A DNA stretch of 64,000 bases from Eutreptiella sp. 'Long Island Sound 2002'. Its lineage: Eukaryota; Euglenozoa; Euglenophyceae; Eutreptiales; Eutreptiaceae. The stretch spans positions 143,167,596 through 143,231,595 of the forward strand of contig OZ038381.1 in NCBI GenBank assembly GCA_964036045.1, given 5' to 3'. Made by a program: the position numbers and the translations under genes. The notes under the pieces were generated by a model. The model was not told the origin of the DNA, did no database searches, and saw only the letters and a list, made by a program, of their open reading frames with translations. Positions within the stretch are counted from its first letter, which is position 1. Every line of letters begins with the position of its first letter. Positions 34,980 to 45,978 of this stretch are shown piece after piece.

Positions 34980-35357
34980 TTATTGCCGATGCCCATGGCT
35001 GCTGCTCTTGGCGCCCTCGGGAAAAGACATGCGGGAAGGGCTGAAGGGTCTCTTTGTGAGTCTCTGCTGCGGGTGACACCATTGGGACAACAAAGAACGC
35101 AGAAGAAGATGAGGCCCATTGCCAGAACACTAGCCGGTGCTGAATGGAGCAGATGTGCAGTATGCACGTTCAACTTGCACATGCAAGCACGGGCACGCGC
35201 ACCACGCACCTGCATACAAGCAAAGGTAGCAAACACATGGAAGACATCCCATGTCAGCCTTGGCAAGTGTTCCCTTGCTCTTGCCCTTGGTGGGGGGGGT
35301 GGAACTTGCACCGAATGATTGGCTCATAGGCCCAGCAAGGGCACTTGTTGCATCTTG

Positions 35358-35591
35358 CTACTGGAGTGTTGCAGCTTGCTTTTTGGCGTTAGCAACAGCT
35401 TGCGGAGCTACCCTTGCCATTGCACTGGTCTCTGCAGTGTTAGCTGCCTCTTTTGCTGCTCTATCCTTTGCCCTCTCATCCATGGTCCTTGTAGAGGCAC
35501 GGCTTCCCGCAACGTTCTGGCTCTTGATCTCCGCTTCCCATTGGGGAGCTTCAGCATCAGGTGCCTTCCGCTTCTGAGCTTGCTCTTTCAT
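35358..35591 (-). pseudogene. Ala/Lys-rich helical exon
   Basis: The frame is 77 codons starting MKEQAQKRKAP at 35591. A basic start that could be a nuclear signal is followed by a long helix (MDERAKDRAAKEAANTAETS). It is composed like a linker or coiled coil. It lies between two other minus-strand relics (35623-36290 and 34509-34979) and could join them. No independent support for a separate gene. Confidence 0.3.
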
Positions 35592-35622
35592 TTTGTTGAT
35601 CCTTCACTTCTCGATCTTTTGC

Positions 35623-36290
35623 TCAGCGATTGGTGGGGCCACCACAGACGCGGATGTGAGCGTCACACAGCAGACGATGTTCGTGACCAAAATCAGCCGG
35701 TTCGCTGTTACACAGGTGGTCAATGTCATGGTCCACCTCATGCTCGATGCGCCGGGCATCACACTGAACCGGAGCCCGAGAAGCAAACACAGCTGCTTGA
35801 AAACGTGGCATGTAATGGAGGAGTGAAGCCACACGATACCCAAGGTTGGTGACACAACGATGGCCGGTGGGAGTGTAGAGGACTATCTTCAGCCCAACAA
35901 CGGGAGTCACTTCACCCAATGGATCAATACCCAAGTTGTCCAAGAGAAACGTCAGCTTAGAAATGCGGAAGCCAGCTGCCCTTTGTGAAATGTAGTAGGG
36001 GACCTCAACAATCTTCAATGTGCGAGAAAAAACGCCATACACCAATGGGCGGCTGAACGAATCGTCATCCTTGTTGACTTCGGATTGCAAGATTTTCCCC
36101 CTGCCTTCGGAGGGACAAACATACCACAAGCAACCACAACATCATTCGCATATTCTTGCAGTTGTTGAGCAGCTTTCCTTAAATATTCTTGAAAACCGAA
36201 CATCACCACAAGAACATTCCTCTCACAGAGAAAGGCCACCAGCCAATATGAAAGCTTAGGGGCATCCATCTCCATTACGAGGGCAGCTGG
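35623..36290 (-). pseudogene. Unclassified conserved-looking relic, one frameshift
   Basis: Minus frame 36275-36130 reads MEMDAPKLSYWLVAFLCERN, then EYLRKAAQQLQEYANDVVVA. A single-base slip near 36115 moves to frame 36129-35623, which continues VNKDDDSFSRPLVYGVFSRT, then FRISKLTFLLDNLGI, EVTPVVGLKIVLYTPTGHR, LGYRVASLLHYMPRFQAAVF and DARRIEHEVDHDIDHLC. Alternating hydrophobic strands and helices over about 215 codons look like a folded protein. Upstream, KQILVHTHLKSMVDQLPS in a third frame suggests the reading once began earlier. It might be the C-terminal part of the hAT transposase at 37764-38490, with the satellite array between them, but I see no hAT dimerisation motif to confirm this. Confidence 0.45.
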
Positions 36291-36419
36291 TCAACCATGC
36301 TCTTGAGGTGCGTGTGAACAAGAATCTGCTTGCTAAGTCGGCCTGCACAATCGAGGCCAGGCCAGGCTTAAACGCACGCCGACAGGGGTCTCGGGGGGCC
36401 AGCGGGCTGAGGAGGCTGC

Positions 36420-37760
36420 GGGTGGACTGCACAGATCTGTGGAGAATAGAGGGGGTGCAAAGTGGTGGATGTGGGGCAAGTGGCAACGGTCAACTTTGAC
36501 AACAGTGGGCGTAATTTTTTTCCCGTCCCTGTGTCTGAGGCTCCGTGACTGCCCGGTGCACCGTGTTTCCTTTACTTTATTGTCCGTGCCACCCAGTGTG
36601 CGATTGGGACTGTCACTGTTACCGACACCCTGCGGCAGCACACCTTGCGAAATTGTCCATCTTCTCGGACGAAGGTCTTGACAGTTCGGTTGGACTGCGC
36701 ACATCTGTGTGACACAGAAATGTGTGCATACAGGGCCGGACCCGGGGGCCGGGGGGGGGGGCCTCACTTGTCGCATCAATAAGTGCCATGTTTTTTGTAA
36801 TTGATTGTCTATGCCACCGTGCCCTGCCCTACCCTGCCCTGCACTGCTGCACTGCCTTGCACTGTTGTCTGTGCCACCCTGTCTGTGATCGGGACTGTCA
36901 CTGTCACCCGCCCACAACGGCAGCACGCCTTGCGAATTTGCGTTATCGGGGGCGTGGACTTTCCGGGGTTGGGCTGGACCGCACACATCTGTGTGACACA
37001 AAAATGTGTGCAACGTTGAGGATGCAGGGCCGGGGGGGGGGGGGGGCTTCAGCTTTCGGAACAGTCAGCCAGTGCCATGATTCTTTTAATTGATGTTTGG
37101 TGCCGCCCTGCCCTACCCTGCCCTAGACTGTTGTCTGTGCCACCCTCTTTATGACTGGGACTATTAGTGTGACCCGCACATAAGAAAGCACACCTTGAGA
37201 TGTACCACTGTCGGCGGCGTCAATGTTGGGGGTGTCAACGTTTTGGTGCTAGGCTGGACTGCACACATCTGTGTGACAAGGAAGTGTGTGCAAGTAATTG
37301 AATTCTTCTGCCGCCCTGCCTTGCTCTGCCCTTCCCTGCACTGCTGCCCTGCCGTGTGCATCGTTGTGTGTGCCACCCTGTCTTTGACTGCGACTGTCAC
37401 TATCGCCCACACAAAACGGCGGCACACCTTCCGATATTGCGTTCTCAAGGGCGTCAATGCCTGGGGGCGTCAACATTGCGGAGGTAGGCTGCAATGCACA
37501 CATCTGTGCGACACAGAAGTGTGTGCAATTAATTGATTTTCTGAGCCGTCCTGCCCAGCCCTGCCTTGCCCTGCCCTGCCTGTTTGGGACTATCATTGAG
37601 ACTGTCCGGGACTGTCGATGTAAGTGCCTGGGGCTGTCATTGTCACGCACACCGAATGGCAGCAGACCATGCGATATTGCGCTGTTGGGGATGTCAATGT
37701 TGGGGGCGTCAACGTTGCATACCTGGGCTGTAATGCACACATTGGCGTGCATCGGAACAA
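36420..37760. repeat. 240-280-bp tandem array abutting the hAT relic
   Basis: GCACACATCTGTG(T/C)G and its variants occur at about 36426 (degenerate), 36697, 36981, 37261, 37496 and 37734. Each is followed by ACA-A-(A/G)TGTGTGCAA, a CCCTGCCCTGCC-rich segment, GTCTGTGCCACCCTGTCT and CGGCAGCACACCTTGCGA. Spacing falls from about 280 to about 237 bp toward the transposase. The last unit continues without a break into the transposase reading frame. Two units contain CAGGGCCGG next to long G tracts. Confidence 0.85.
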
Positions 37761-37763
37761 CCG

Positions 37764-38490
37764 CACTATAGCCGAGCCCTTCCGCCTGCAGCTGCATCAG
37801 CAGGCCCGCCACGCCATTGCCGGCTGATTGCATGACCTCCGCACCATGAGCACAATACCAGAACATTCGGGACACCCATTTTTCGCTGGGCAATCCTGCC
37901 TTCAGCATGGTTTGCTTGTAGGCAGCAACAATACTGGGTGTTGTACCATCCCGGAGTTCCCAGAAGCCCAAGAAGGCAGTACACACCTGGCCTTCGCGAA
38001 GCGTTCGGGTGTAGAGTAGCTCCTGCTTGTTCGCTGACAGATCCGTGGAGCCGTTGGAGGCTAGCGCGAAAAAAAGGGAGGTCTCAATGGCCTCACCTTC
38101 CACGAAGCGAATGGTTGCGGCGATTGCATGCACAATGTAGCGCACCGAGGGGCTAGAGTGGTAGGCCGGTGTAACGGTGCCGCCACCTAACATCAGGGCC
38201 TCCACATCGCCGGGTATGTGGGCAGGTGGGCTACCGCGTTTCGCCATGCAATATACCACTTGAAAGAGGCCGTTGATACCCTGGCGGATGGGCGCCCGCA
38301 AGATTCCTATAACGGTGGTTGAGGTCCCAGGGCTTTCCCGGAATGCCAAGGACTTGTAGTGCAAGCCCCAGTTGCCGTGTTGTTCCAGAGTCCTACAGCG
38401 CAATTGTATGCTGCCAGTCATCCAACAATGTTGCACACCGGTCTAGGGGTACTCCCGGCAAGCAGCGCACCACCCCATTGGCATGTTGCA
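37764..38490 (-). pseudogene. hAT-superfamily transposase relic with N-terminal zinc finger
   Basis: Minus frame 38490-37764 has TAG at 38443-38445. Its start holds a TTF/BED-like finger: WCAACREYP, then EQHGNWGLHYKSL giving CxxC and HxxxxxH ligands. After a spacer comes the transposase core as in ZNF862/DUF4371-type hAT proteins: SVRYIVHAIAATIRFVEG, ALASNGSTDLSANKQELLY (the first catalytic Asp region, here NGSTD where DGSTD is usual), CTAFLGFWELRDG, KAGLPSEKWVSRMFWYCAHG (usually SDG), EVMQSAGNGVAGLLMQLQ and VVPMHAN. Homology then stops at the point where the family continues with Cys-His and Arg, and satellite DNA begins. hAT transposases cut and paste DNA with 8-bp target duplications; a matching small element lies at 46682-47460. 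Confidence 0.65.
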
Positions 38491-38499
38491 ACCATGGGC

Positions 38500-39227
38500 G
38501 ACCGCCGTGCCATGCGGGTTGGAACGAACGCCTCTCCTTCTTGGCACGTGGTGGGTGCTCCCGTGGCCGGGGTGTGCATGCTTTGCATATGACCTGCACA
38601 CAGAAAGAGACGTGCACTGCACATGTGGTATGCACCAGATGCTTGTACGTTTTGCATGCCCGCATGTAAGGTTAAAGTGGTTGATGGCACACACCGCATA
38701 CCCATTTAAAGCAATGAACATGCTGCGTGCACAAGTCATGAAGCTTGTGATGACAATTCGCGCAGGTGAGGATATCCCTGAGTAGTTTGTCGCCGGAGCA
38801 GGCACATGTGGGGAGAGAAGAGATAGGGCGGAAGAAGAAAGACACCACCGCTGCTGCGCTGTCCGGAGGGGCGGTGGCGACATGGGGTGCCCGCCCGGTC
38901 CGCCCGCCGAAGGAACCTAAGCGCATTTATGCGTTTATTCTCGCGATTTTCACCGTTTTGGCCCTGTATGGGCCGTTTATTGATGTTTATTGATGTTTTT
39001 TTGTGTTTTTTTTGTGTTTTTCGAAGGTATTTGAAAGGTTCATGTGGTTTTCATTGCCTATTGCACCTTTTTTCTGCTTTTTTTCCTAATTTGTGACAGA
39101 ATTCCCTTGTCATCTCATTTTTCTAGGTGTTTATGAGTGTCGCCACCGTCTTCAACAACACTACATGGTCCAATGGTTCCGTAGACCCTATACAAGGTAG
39201 AAACTACAAAGCACAAAATATAAAGTA

Positions 39228-39267
<40 letters not shown>

Positions 39268-41930
39268 GGAGAGATAACGAAACGATCCGTGAAGAGCACT
39301 ACGGTTGCTAAGCGTAGCATTCTTCTCATGTGTATGGAGTCCCTACACCTGCACGCATATGGGGTCAAGCTTGTGGAGTAGATGTTCAAGTAGGGGCAAT
39401 TAGTTTTCGCCTCATCGAGGCTGAGTGTCAAGTCCCAATCCTTTCTGTCTTGTCGCTGGACGTACCAACCGCAAGGTTTCTTGTGCTGCTTCCAATGATC
39501 TATTTGCGAGCACCTTTGAAGACGGATGACTTCCAAAAGTCGGACAGCGGCACCTTAGTCAGGGGTGGGAAAACACCGTTGCGCCTCATTTGATTATAAA
39601 CATGGGCACCAATACATCCGATTGCCAAAGTCCCCATGTCATGCTTTTGGGCCAAGGCAACACTGGTACCCCATGTCTCTAAAGTAGAAGAATCAAGATG
39701 ACAGACGCCTAACATAAGCACGTAAATAAATCATGTCACACGTCTGACATGAGATCGAACGATGCATACAAATCTTGTAAAGGCATACTTTTGCAAGCAG
39801 GGACTTCGTTTTTGGGGGGCATCACATGGTATTTTGCAAACTTGACTTCTTGATCCGCTTCATCTTCACATTCACTTCATTGTTGCTTGCATCTTCCACT
39901 TCATCCATCTAGCCGACAATCTCCATGCAGCCATTGCGCGTAAAAATGTTGGTGTGCTCTCTCACTCCAGCAATGCGTACAACATCCTTCCACTTGTTTA
40001 AGGTCTTCAAATTGATGAGGAAAGTCTCAGAACCGCAAGCGCAGGCCACAAAGTGTTCCAATGCTCCAAATTTATTTTACACCTTGCGTTTATGTGAAGA
40101 ATGGATCATCTTGGATGTCTGACATCAAATGATAATATACTCATCGTGTTACACGTGTGGCATCAAGGAACAAGTGATCGGTGCGAAGATTTTGATGTTT
40201 GCGGTGTCCAGTTTCTCAACCTCTGTAGTGCCGCACACTCTTTCATTCTCCGCCCCGGGATTTTTGTTTGGCATCGCAACTCACCAACCATTGCGGAGCA
40301 TCGCCGCCAACACCTCTTTTGTTGACAGAAAAGCATATCCATGCTCTAGCTTTCGTTTTCGACACAACCCATTCCAATGCCCCACCAGATCCACAATAGT
40401 TTGCTCCCTTGTGTTGTGTTGGTAACGCTGATGAGCCCCTGCTGCAGTCTTGCAAGCTGGTGTCGATCGGCAAGATACGCCCAAGGATGTGTTTATAGTG
40501 ATCTTGAAGTTGATCGGGTAATTTGTAATGGTGTTCATTCATCAAGTGTTACCGAATTCGTAGACAGCTTGCTGAAGAGTGCTGACCTCCCAGTACGCAG
40601 TACCGTCCAGCTGGAAGAAAAGGCAGTGATTGTCATGTTAGGTGTCTGACACAAATTAAGGATGATACCCCCATGCCAAACCTGTGACACAAACAGAAGG
40701 TGCCATACATAGTTCCACGGTCCTTTAGCAAACAACCCACTAGTCCAAGGTCATGTTCATTTTAAATAGCATGGGTGATGTCGTTGACGCGTTCTAGATC
40801 AATCTTTCGGCACTGCCACTGCTTTGCATGCAGATCCAAGTCAAGAATGTCCAAAGATATCATGTCTATTGTCAGTTTGTTTGGGGCGCCTTTGAGCATC
40901 TTAACAACAACCTCATCTACAATGTCTTCTCCTATTCCATCATCATCGTCGTCAGCATCATCATCACTACCGGCATATTCTGTGACTCAATCAGTTCCTC
41001 ATATGAGATTGACACAGGAGCATCATTCGGATCCAGAGTTTCCCAGGCTTGGTTTGGTGATGGGGTGACCGCATTTTCACCAGTAATAAGTTCCTCCAAT
41101 TCATCTTGAACATGCATTCACATCACTTTCTCGCGGCTCGCTTATTGTAGGGTCATTCTGCTCTTCCTCTGATTGATCCGGGTCTTGAGGGCTAAATTCA
41201 GTCACTAAGGAATTGATTCTTTCACTGGCAATCTAATCAGCAGGTTGTACTACAGGAGCAATCGGGCTCGCCATTGGAAAAAGGTTTTAAGTGTCAAAAT
41301 TTCACGGTTAGAAGAACAAAAAAGGGACCTAAACACCAACGACAATAATGTGCAAATGCCACATAAAACAAGAAATCCGAGTTCACAGAGCTGCAGAATG
41401 ATGAAACGGGTAGCACCAACATTGGTTCACATGCACCCACTTCCAAAAATGCAGCCAAAGAAAACCCGGAAAAAGGGGTAAAATATCCAAATCCCACACC
41501 AAAAAAATTCCTAAGCAAAAAAGATGTTGCAGACCTACCAGATGCAGATTTGTTGATGTTAATATGCAATGGCATGTCGCTTTTTGGCACTTCGCTATCA
41601 ACAGTTTGGTGTAAAAAATTGATCACATGCAAAAAAGGGTTTTTTCCAACCCATTGAGACAAAGCATGTTGGGAAGGTTGGGATGATAGCGGTCGGAAAA
41701 TTGCATTGTCCGGGCTGTGCCACCGGACCACAAATTTTCGTATGAGGCACAAATGAATAGTGGAAATGATGGTGTTATGGCAATGACGATACATGGGTTG
41801 GTCGGTGCGTCTTTATGTCAGACGCCTGACCCGTGCTAAGACACGTACATGTCGGACACCTGACATCATTGTGATGCAGCGACTTCTTTGCATGAGTCAA
41901 TCTGTGTCTATGAAGGCTCGTTCCGAGTGG
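38500..41930. other. Long stretch without supportable gene
   Basis: Only short frames without domains. Visible features are a T-rich tract (38985-39090), a GTAGGAA/GTAGAAA minisatellite (39220-39272) and several TGTCAG palindromes (39734, 40113, 40636, 41816, 41850). Poly-Ser frames near 40900-41000 come from a TCATCATCATC microsatellite. Confidence 0.55.
39220..39272. repeat. GTAGRAA minisatellite
   Basis: Seven-base units AAGTAGG and AAGTAGA are repeated about seven times. Confidence 0.8.
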
Positions 41931-41937
41931 ACATCAT

Positions 41938-43682
41938 ATGTCCAGCAATTGTGTGGAACTAAACAACCCTACAATTCTGCGGGAAACCTCATCGAAGATG
42001 CTCTCAACAACTGTTAGGCTAGCCCATCTGTGCAGATCTGAGCAGCACCTCCTTGATGTCCGCTGCAACGACCGTGGCCATAAGAAGTGGGTTCACTTGC
42101 AGCAATTATGCAACCGATGCATGGGGCCCTTTCAGAGTTGTTTGTGGAGCATGTACACCGCATATCGGAACCAAGCCCTACCGTAGGGTGTGAGGCCTCA
42201 AGCCCCGAAGGCGTTGACCCACCTCACCAAAGAACAATGCAAAGCCCTTCAGGGCCTGGGCATAGTTGATGCCCGGAAGGTGGAAGTGTCAATAACTGCG
42301 CACAGGCAACTGCGGCTGACTAGGTCTTTATTGGCGGCAGCCCGTGTCTTTATCAAGTGGATTGTCAACTTCAAAAAGCACAAATATAGCAGGAACCGCA
42401 ACGAGGGACGAGACAAGTGCATCAATGGAGCTGCATTTGCGGTCCTTCCAATCACGGGCCGCCTGCATGCACAGTTGCGTGGGCACCCCACGCATGTAAC
42501 CCTCGTTGCCAATAGTGATGTACTTGGCTCGCAGCTGAAGGATGCAGCGAGGCGCGTCCAAAACAATGTCCTGACGTTAGTACAATCCAACTTGCAGTTT
42601 GAGCATGTGTGTGCCCCCCTTGACATCCGGAGGTACGGTGTCTCCATGGCCCCATGGCACATCTCTGACATGACTGGGGACAACGTATCCTCACATGATG
42701 GCCCTTTGAGGTCGTGGAAAGGAGCCATTAATGAGTTGAAGTGGCACACCCAAGCATGTCAAACATCTGACATGACCCTGCCAACACTTTGAGATGTGGA
42801 TACTTATGGGAGGAGTATGAAAACAATGTATGTAGGTATGCAACATATAAAAATTCGACAAGGTATGGCCCACCACTCTTTGCTATTTGGAGTGTGGCAC
42901 AGGTACCGACCACTTTGGATTGCCCTTGAGTTTACAAGCTTCCTCAGGTACCCCAATACGGTTAGTGGCCTCCGTGCACCTGACCTCATCGACATGGAAC
43001 AAATCGTCGTTACCACCTTCCTTGCAGCCACGTGTCTAGGCAAACGCCTGCGGCACTCCATTGTAAGGGGGGCGTGGCAGGTTGGGGAGTCACCGGATGC
43101 TTGTGACCGCATCCTTTGCCGCTTGCGGTCTTTGCAAACAGTCATCACTGAATGGGTGCTAATGGGACGCGATGTTAGACAGTGCCATTGGTGTCTGCAC
43201 TTTCCCAATATGGGATTTCATGTCAAAAAACTTTTGCAAATGCAGTGCCTCCTTTTTTAGGGGGTCCATAGACACACAGGTAAAGAGCACTACTCGGACG
43301 CCATCGCGTTCACATTCCTAAGTTGTTCATACTATCATGATGCCCTGCCTGCATGTGCATACATGAAGGAAAAGCTTGAGAAGACCCTCAGTGACTTCGC
43401 TTCCCTCACCAAAAGCGACATCTGTGCTGAGATTGGGCGGCACTTTCGCGATCTTTACTGCTCGGTCATGCCTACTAGCAATCTCAAAACTGACCGTGCC
43501 GACCCAAGCCTACCCCGTATGTTGCCCCATCGTGTCCTAGTGCAGCTTTGTGCAGCTTCGTGTTATCAATAGGCCCTAAATTGACAGACGACACCCTAGA
43601 GTTCCTTGTCGTAAACACTTTTTGCCGAACGAGTTTCAACCATGGTGTGCACTTTGTGTTCGTGTCAGCTGTGTGATGCAAT
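41938..43682 (+). pseudogene. Family B relic, copy 2
   Basis: One plus-strand frame is open from 41938 to 43260 except for TAG at 42184-42186 and TGA at 42790-42792. It contains a helical lead (THLTKEQCKALQGLG), KWIVNFKKHKYSRN, NGAAFAVLPITGRLHAQLRG, VCAPLDIRRYGVSMAPWHIS, LLFGVWHRYRPLWIALEF, LIDMEQIVVTTFLAATCLG and GRDVRQCHWCLHFPNMG. After a stop at about 43260 coding resumes downstream (CSYYHDALPACAYMKEKLEK, then DICAEIGRHFRDLYCSV), and from about 43565 in another frame (PKLTDDTLEFLVVNTFCRTS). The 42340-42660 part aligns with the minus-strand relic at 10780-12009. This copy extends further C-terminal than copy 1. Likely a transposon protein; class unknown. Confidence 0.6.
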
Positions 43683-43844
43683 ACATTCATTTTAAATACC
43701 CAACATTTCTCTCTTTGTAGTGTCCCAGTCCTTGGCCTTGTCCGGGTCCTTGTGGTACTTCACGTGCTCGAGGAACTTCTAGATGTGAAGTAGGGTACAT
43801 ACGACACCAAACAACAGTTCCATGTTAGATTACGCACCATCTTC

Positions 43845-44276
43845 TTGCGTAACAATTTTTGTGTGTGTTTGTGTACGGGACTAGACGAAAAAATCCGTGA
43901 TACTTGGAGCGCCTGTCAAACATCAATAGGTGCCGGTTGTTCCGGCAGCAGACGTAGCTGGCTGGAGCACACTCTAGGCAATGTTCACCAGAAGAGAAAG
44001 GCAATAATGGAAAAAGAGGTGCCTCCATGCAAGAGAAGAAGGAGCGAGGAAGGAGATGGTGGCAAGCCGGAAAAGAAGGCAAAATGCCACAGCATGCCCT
44101 ACTTTATCGGTGCATTGACGTTTTGTGGCGCCATACATCACCCTTTCTTGGCGGAATGTTGTCCACAGCATAAGGTATCGGTCAAATCCACAAACATGGC
44201 ACATGTCGGACACACCAATGAGCATGTCAAGTCCCTGACACATCACGCCATGCCACATGTCACGCAATGGGGTTGA
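43845..44276 (+). pseudogene. Possible last exon of family B copy 2
   Basis: The frame is 143 codons. The early part (LDEKIRDTWSACQTSIGAG) looks folded. The middle carries a strong basic cluster, CKRRRSEEGDGGKPEKKAK, that resembles a bipartite nuclear localisation signal. The later part is probably non-coding. Same strand, 160 bp past the last recognisable family B segment, so it may be the C-terminal tail; that is inference from position only. Confidence 0.35.
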
Positions 44277-44549
44277 TCTATGTCCCTAACCTTGAATCCT
44301 CACAAAGAACATGATGTCAACTCTGCCCCCACCTATAAACAGCTCTTCGCCAGTGATAAATTCGATCAGAGGTGAAACCTGTGCACCCGAGTCGTGTCAA
44401 ATGTTGTGTGGTTGCCCTCGTTAATCATTCACGAGCCTCAGAGCTATGTGCCGCCTTGGCCAAAATGTGGGATGTGGATTGAACTCACATGTGCACGTGC
44501 ATTGTTTGCATGCCAATTGCATGAACATTGATTGTACGTGCACTGTACC

Positions 44550-45180
44550 TTAATTCCACTGATTGATATCCACCTCATCACTCTTCGTGCAAAGGCGCTG
44601 GGGCCCAAAGTACCCCATGACCTCATTGTCTGCAGGACGGTGAGGGCAATCAATTGCTAATGACAGCTCACTACTATTGAGGACATCAATGGGTTGCATG
44701 TGAAGTATGCTATTCACATTGTCGTGGTGTGGCGTTCCAGATGGTTGGCTTTCTGAAGGTTTTGGCTTGGCAGCACCCGGCTTAGGAGGCTTTGCAAGCG
44801 TTCCCGCATGAGCCTCGGGGACACTTACACCTAGCCCCCCAGGTAAGATAGGATTGGGGTCACCAAAGGGTGCAGCGGGGGCCAGATTGTTTCTACGAAC
44901 CCCTTGTATTTTGGATCTTGTAGCCTCATCCAGACTTTCACACTTCCTTCGCACCGCCAAGTGTGGTGCTCTTGGTGCCAAAGACTTTGCAGGGGGAGGG
45001 AGGGCAGGAGCAAGCTTTGCCGGCAACGGACCCTCCGACCTGTGTATTTGGACTCGTGCCCTTGCGTTTTGTGCCACATTTGCGTCGTGTGTTAGACGCC
45101 TGACATGCACTCGATGTGGTGAGGGTTTCGGCTCTCGCAATCCAAGCTCAGCATCAGCGAAATCTTCTCTATTTGTGAAA
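44550..45180 (-). pseudogene. Pro/Ala-rich protein fragment, unclassified
   Basis: The minus frame 45449-44550 is open, but coding character begins near 45180 (FTNREDFADAELGLREP). The segment is basic then Pro/Ala-rich (LPAKLAPALPPPAKSLAPRA), with RRKCESLDEATRSKIQGVRR and KPPKPGAAKPKPSESQPSG. It closes with an ordered NEVMGYFGPQRLCTKSDEVD before the stop at 44550. A TGTCAG palindrome lies within it at 45090. Disordered composition suggests a linker or tail of a larger protein; no domain seen. Confidence 0.35.
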
Positions 45181-45978
45181 GTGGTAGCAAGGGTATGGCA
45201 AGGGCATGGTGGAGACGCCGCCGTACATGTGTTTGTTCTGGCAGAACAAATGGGTAAATGGGCGAGAGGAATTTGTTTGGCCACACCGTCTATCATGTGG
45301 CCTTTTTGTCTTGGCTCCCAAATCCAAAAACAACAAGTGCACATGTGCATCACGCACATGGAAAGACTACGTGCCATAGGCACATGCTTTCCTTTTATCA
45401 TGTCACATTTCTGACAAACCGCATAGACAACACGATGAGCAAAAACCATGCAGCAAATAAGCGTCGGCTACATGGAGTTGTTGAAATAGTGCTCATAAAC
45501 AATCCACAACGTGCATCAGACACAAAACACATGCCAGACACCTGACACACCAAGACACAGCGACACGGAAAGTTACATCATTGCCAGCGGACTAGGGGGT
45601 TACTAATACACTGGGCATACATGGTACTGATACAAGGTGCCGGCGAACCGTACCCAATAAGTGCGCTGTGCAGTGTAGTGCACCACATTCCAAAGCAAGG
45701 CAAAGAATGCAGAACCTTCGCACACTTCCATGATATGACGCCCACATCCATGTGTATGCTTGCGGTGGAGTAGTGAACACACAAAAGACAAAGGGACATG
45801 AGGCTCATTGTTGCAGGTGTTAGGCATCGGACACAAAACTATTTACTTTGGGAAACAAACTACATGCAACTCATTGGGAAAAAATGTTTTCCTGGCAATG
45901 TCATTTTCAATGCCTGTTTCATCCGTTGGTTTGAAAAGGCAAAAAAAACCCTGTCACATGCATGTCAGATTTGTTATG

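Larger units (their letters stand above)
34202..45833. repeat. Scattered 16-bp palindrome TGTCAGNNNNCTGACA
   Basis: Near-palindromic copies of TGT(C/T)(A/R)G-N4-CTGACA were found at 34202, 34433-34448, 39699 (reverse), 39734-39749, 40113 (half), 40636-40651, 41816-41831, 41850-41865, 42757-42772, 44203 (half), 44225-44240, 45090-45105, 45401-45416, 45532-45547 and 45818-45833. Clear copies were not seen elsewhere in the window except a weak half near 15965 and 16048. Spacing is irregular, and several copies fall inside coding relics (42757 and 45090). Confidence 0.7.

Noticed and set aside
36731-37040. CAGGGCCGG next to G tracts as hAT element ends
   Set aside because: The motif is part of two consecutive units of the tandem array and has no inverted partner or target duplication.
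40900-41000. Poly-Ser frame
   Set aside because: Translation of a TCATCATC microsatellite.
43722-43795. Short minus-strand peptide (FLEHVKYHKDPDKAKDWD) resembling an exon
   Set aside because: It looks coding but is only about 25 codons, flanked by stops, with no clear splice partner; noted for follow-up, not annotated.
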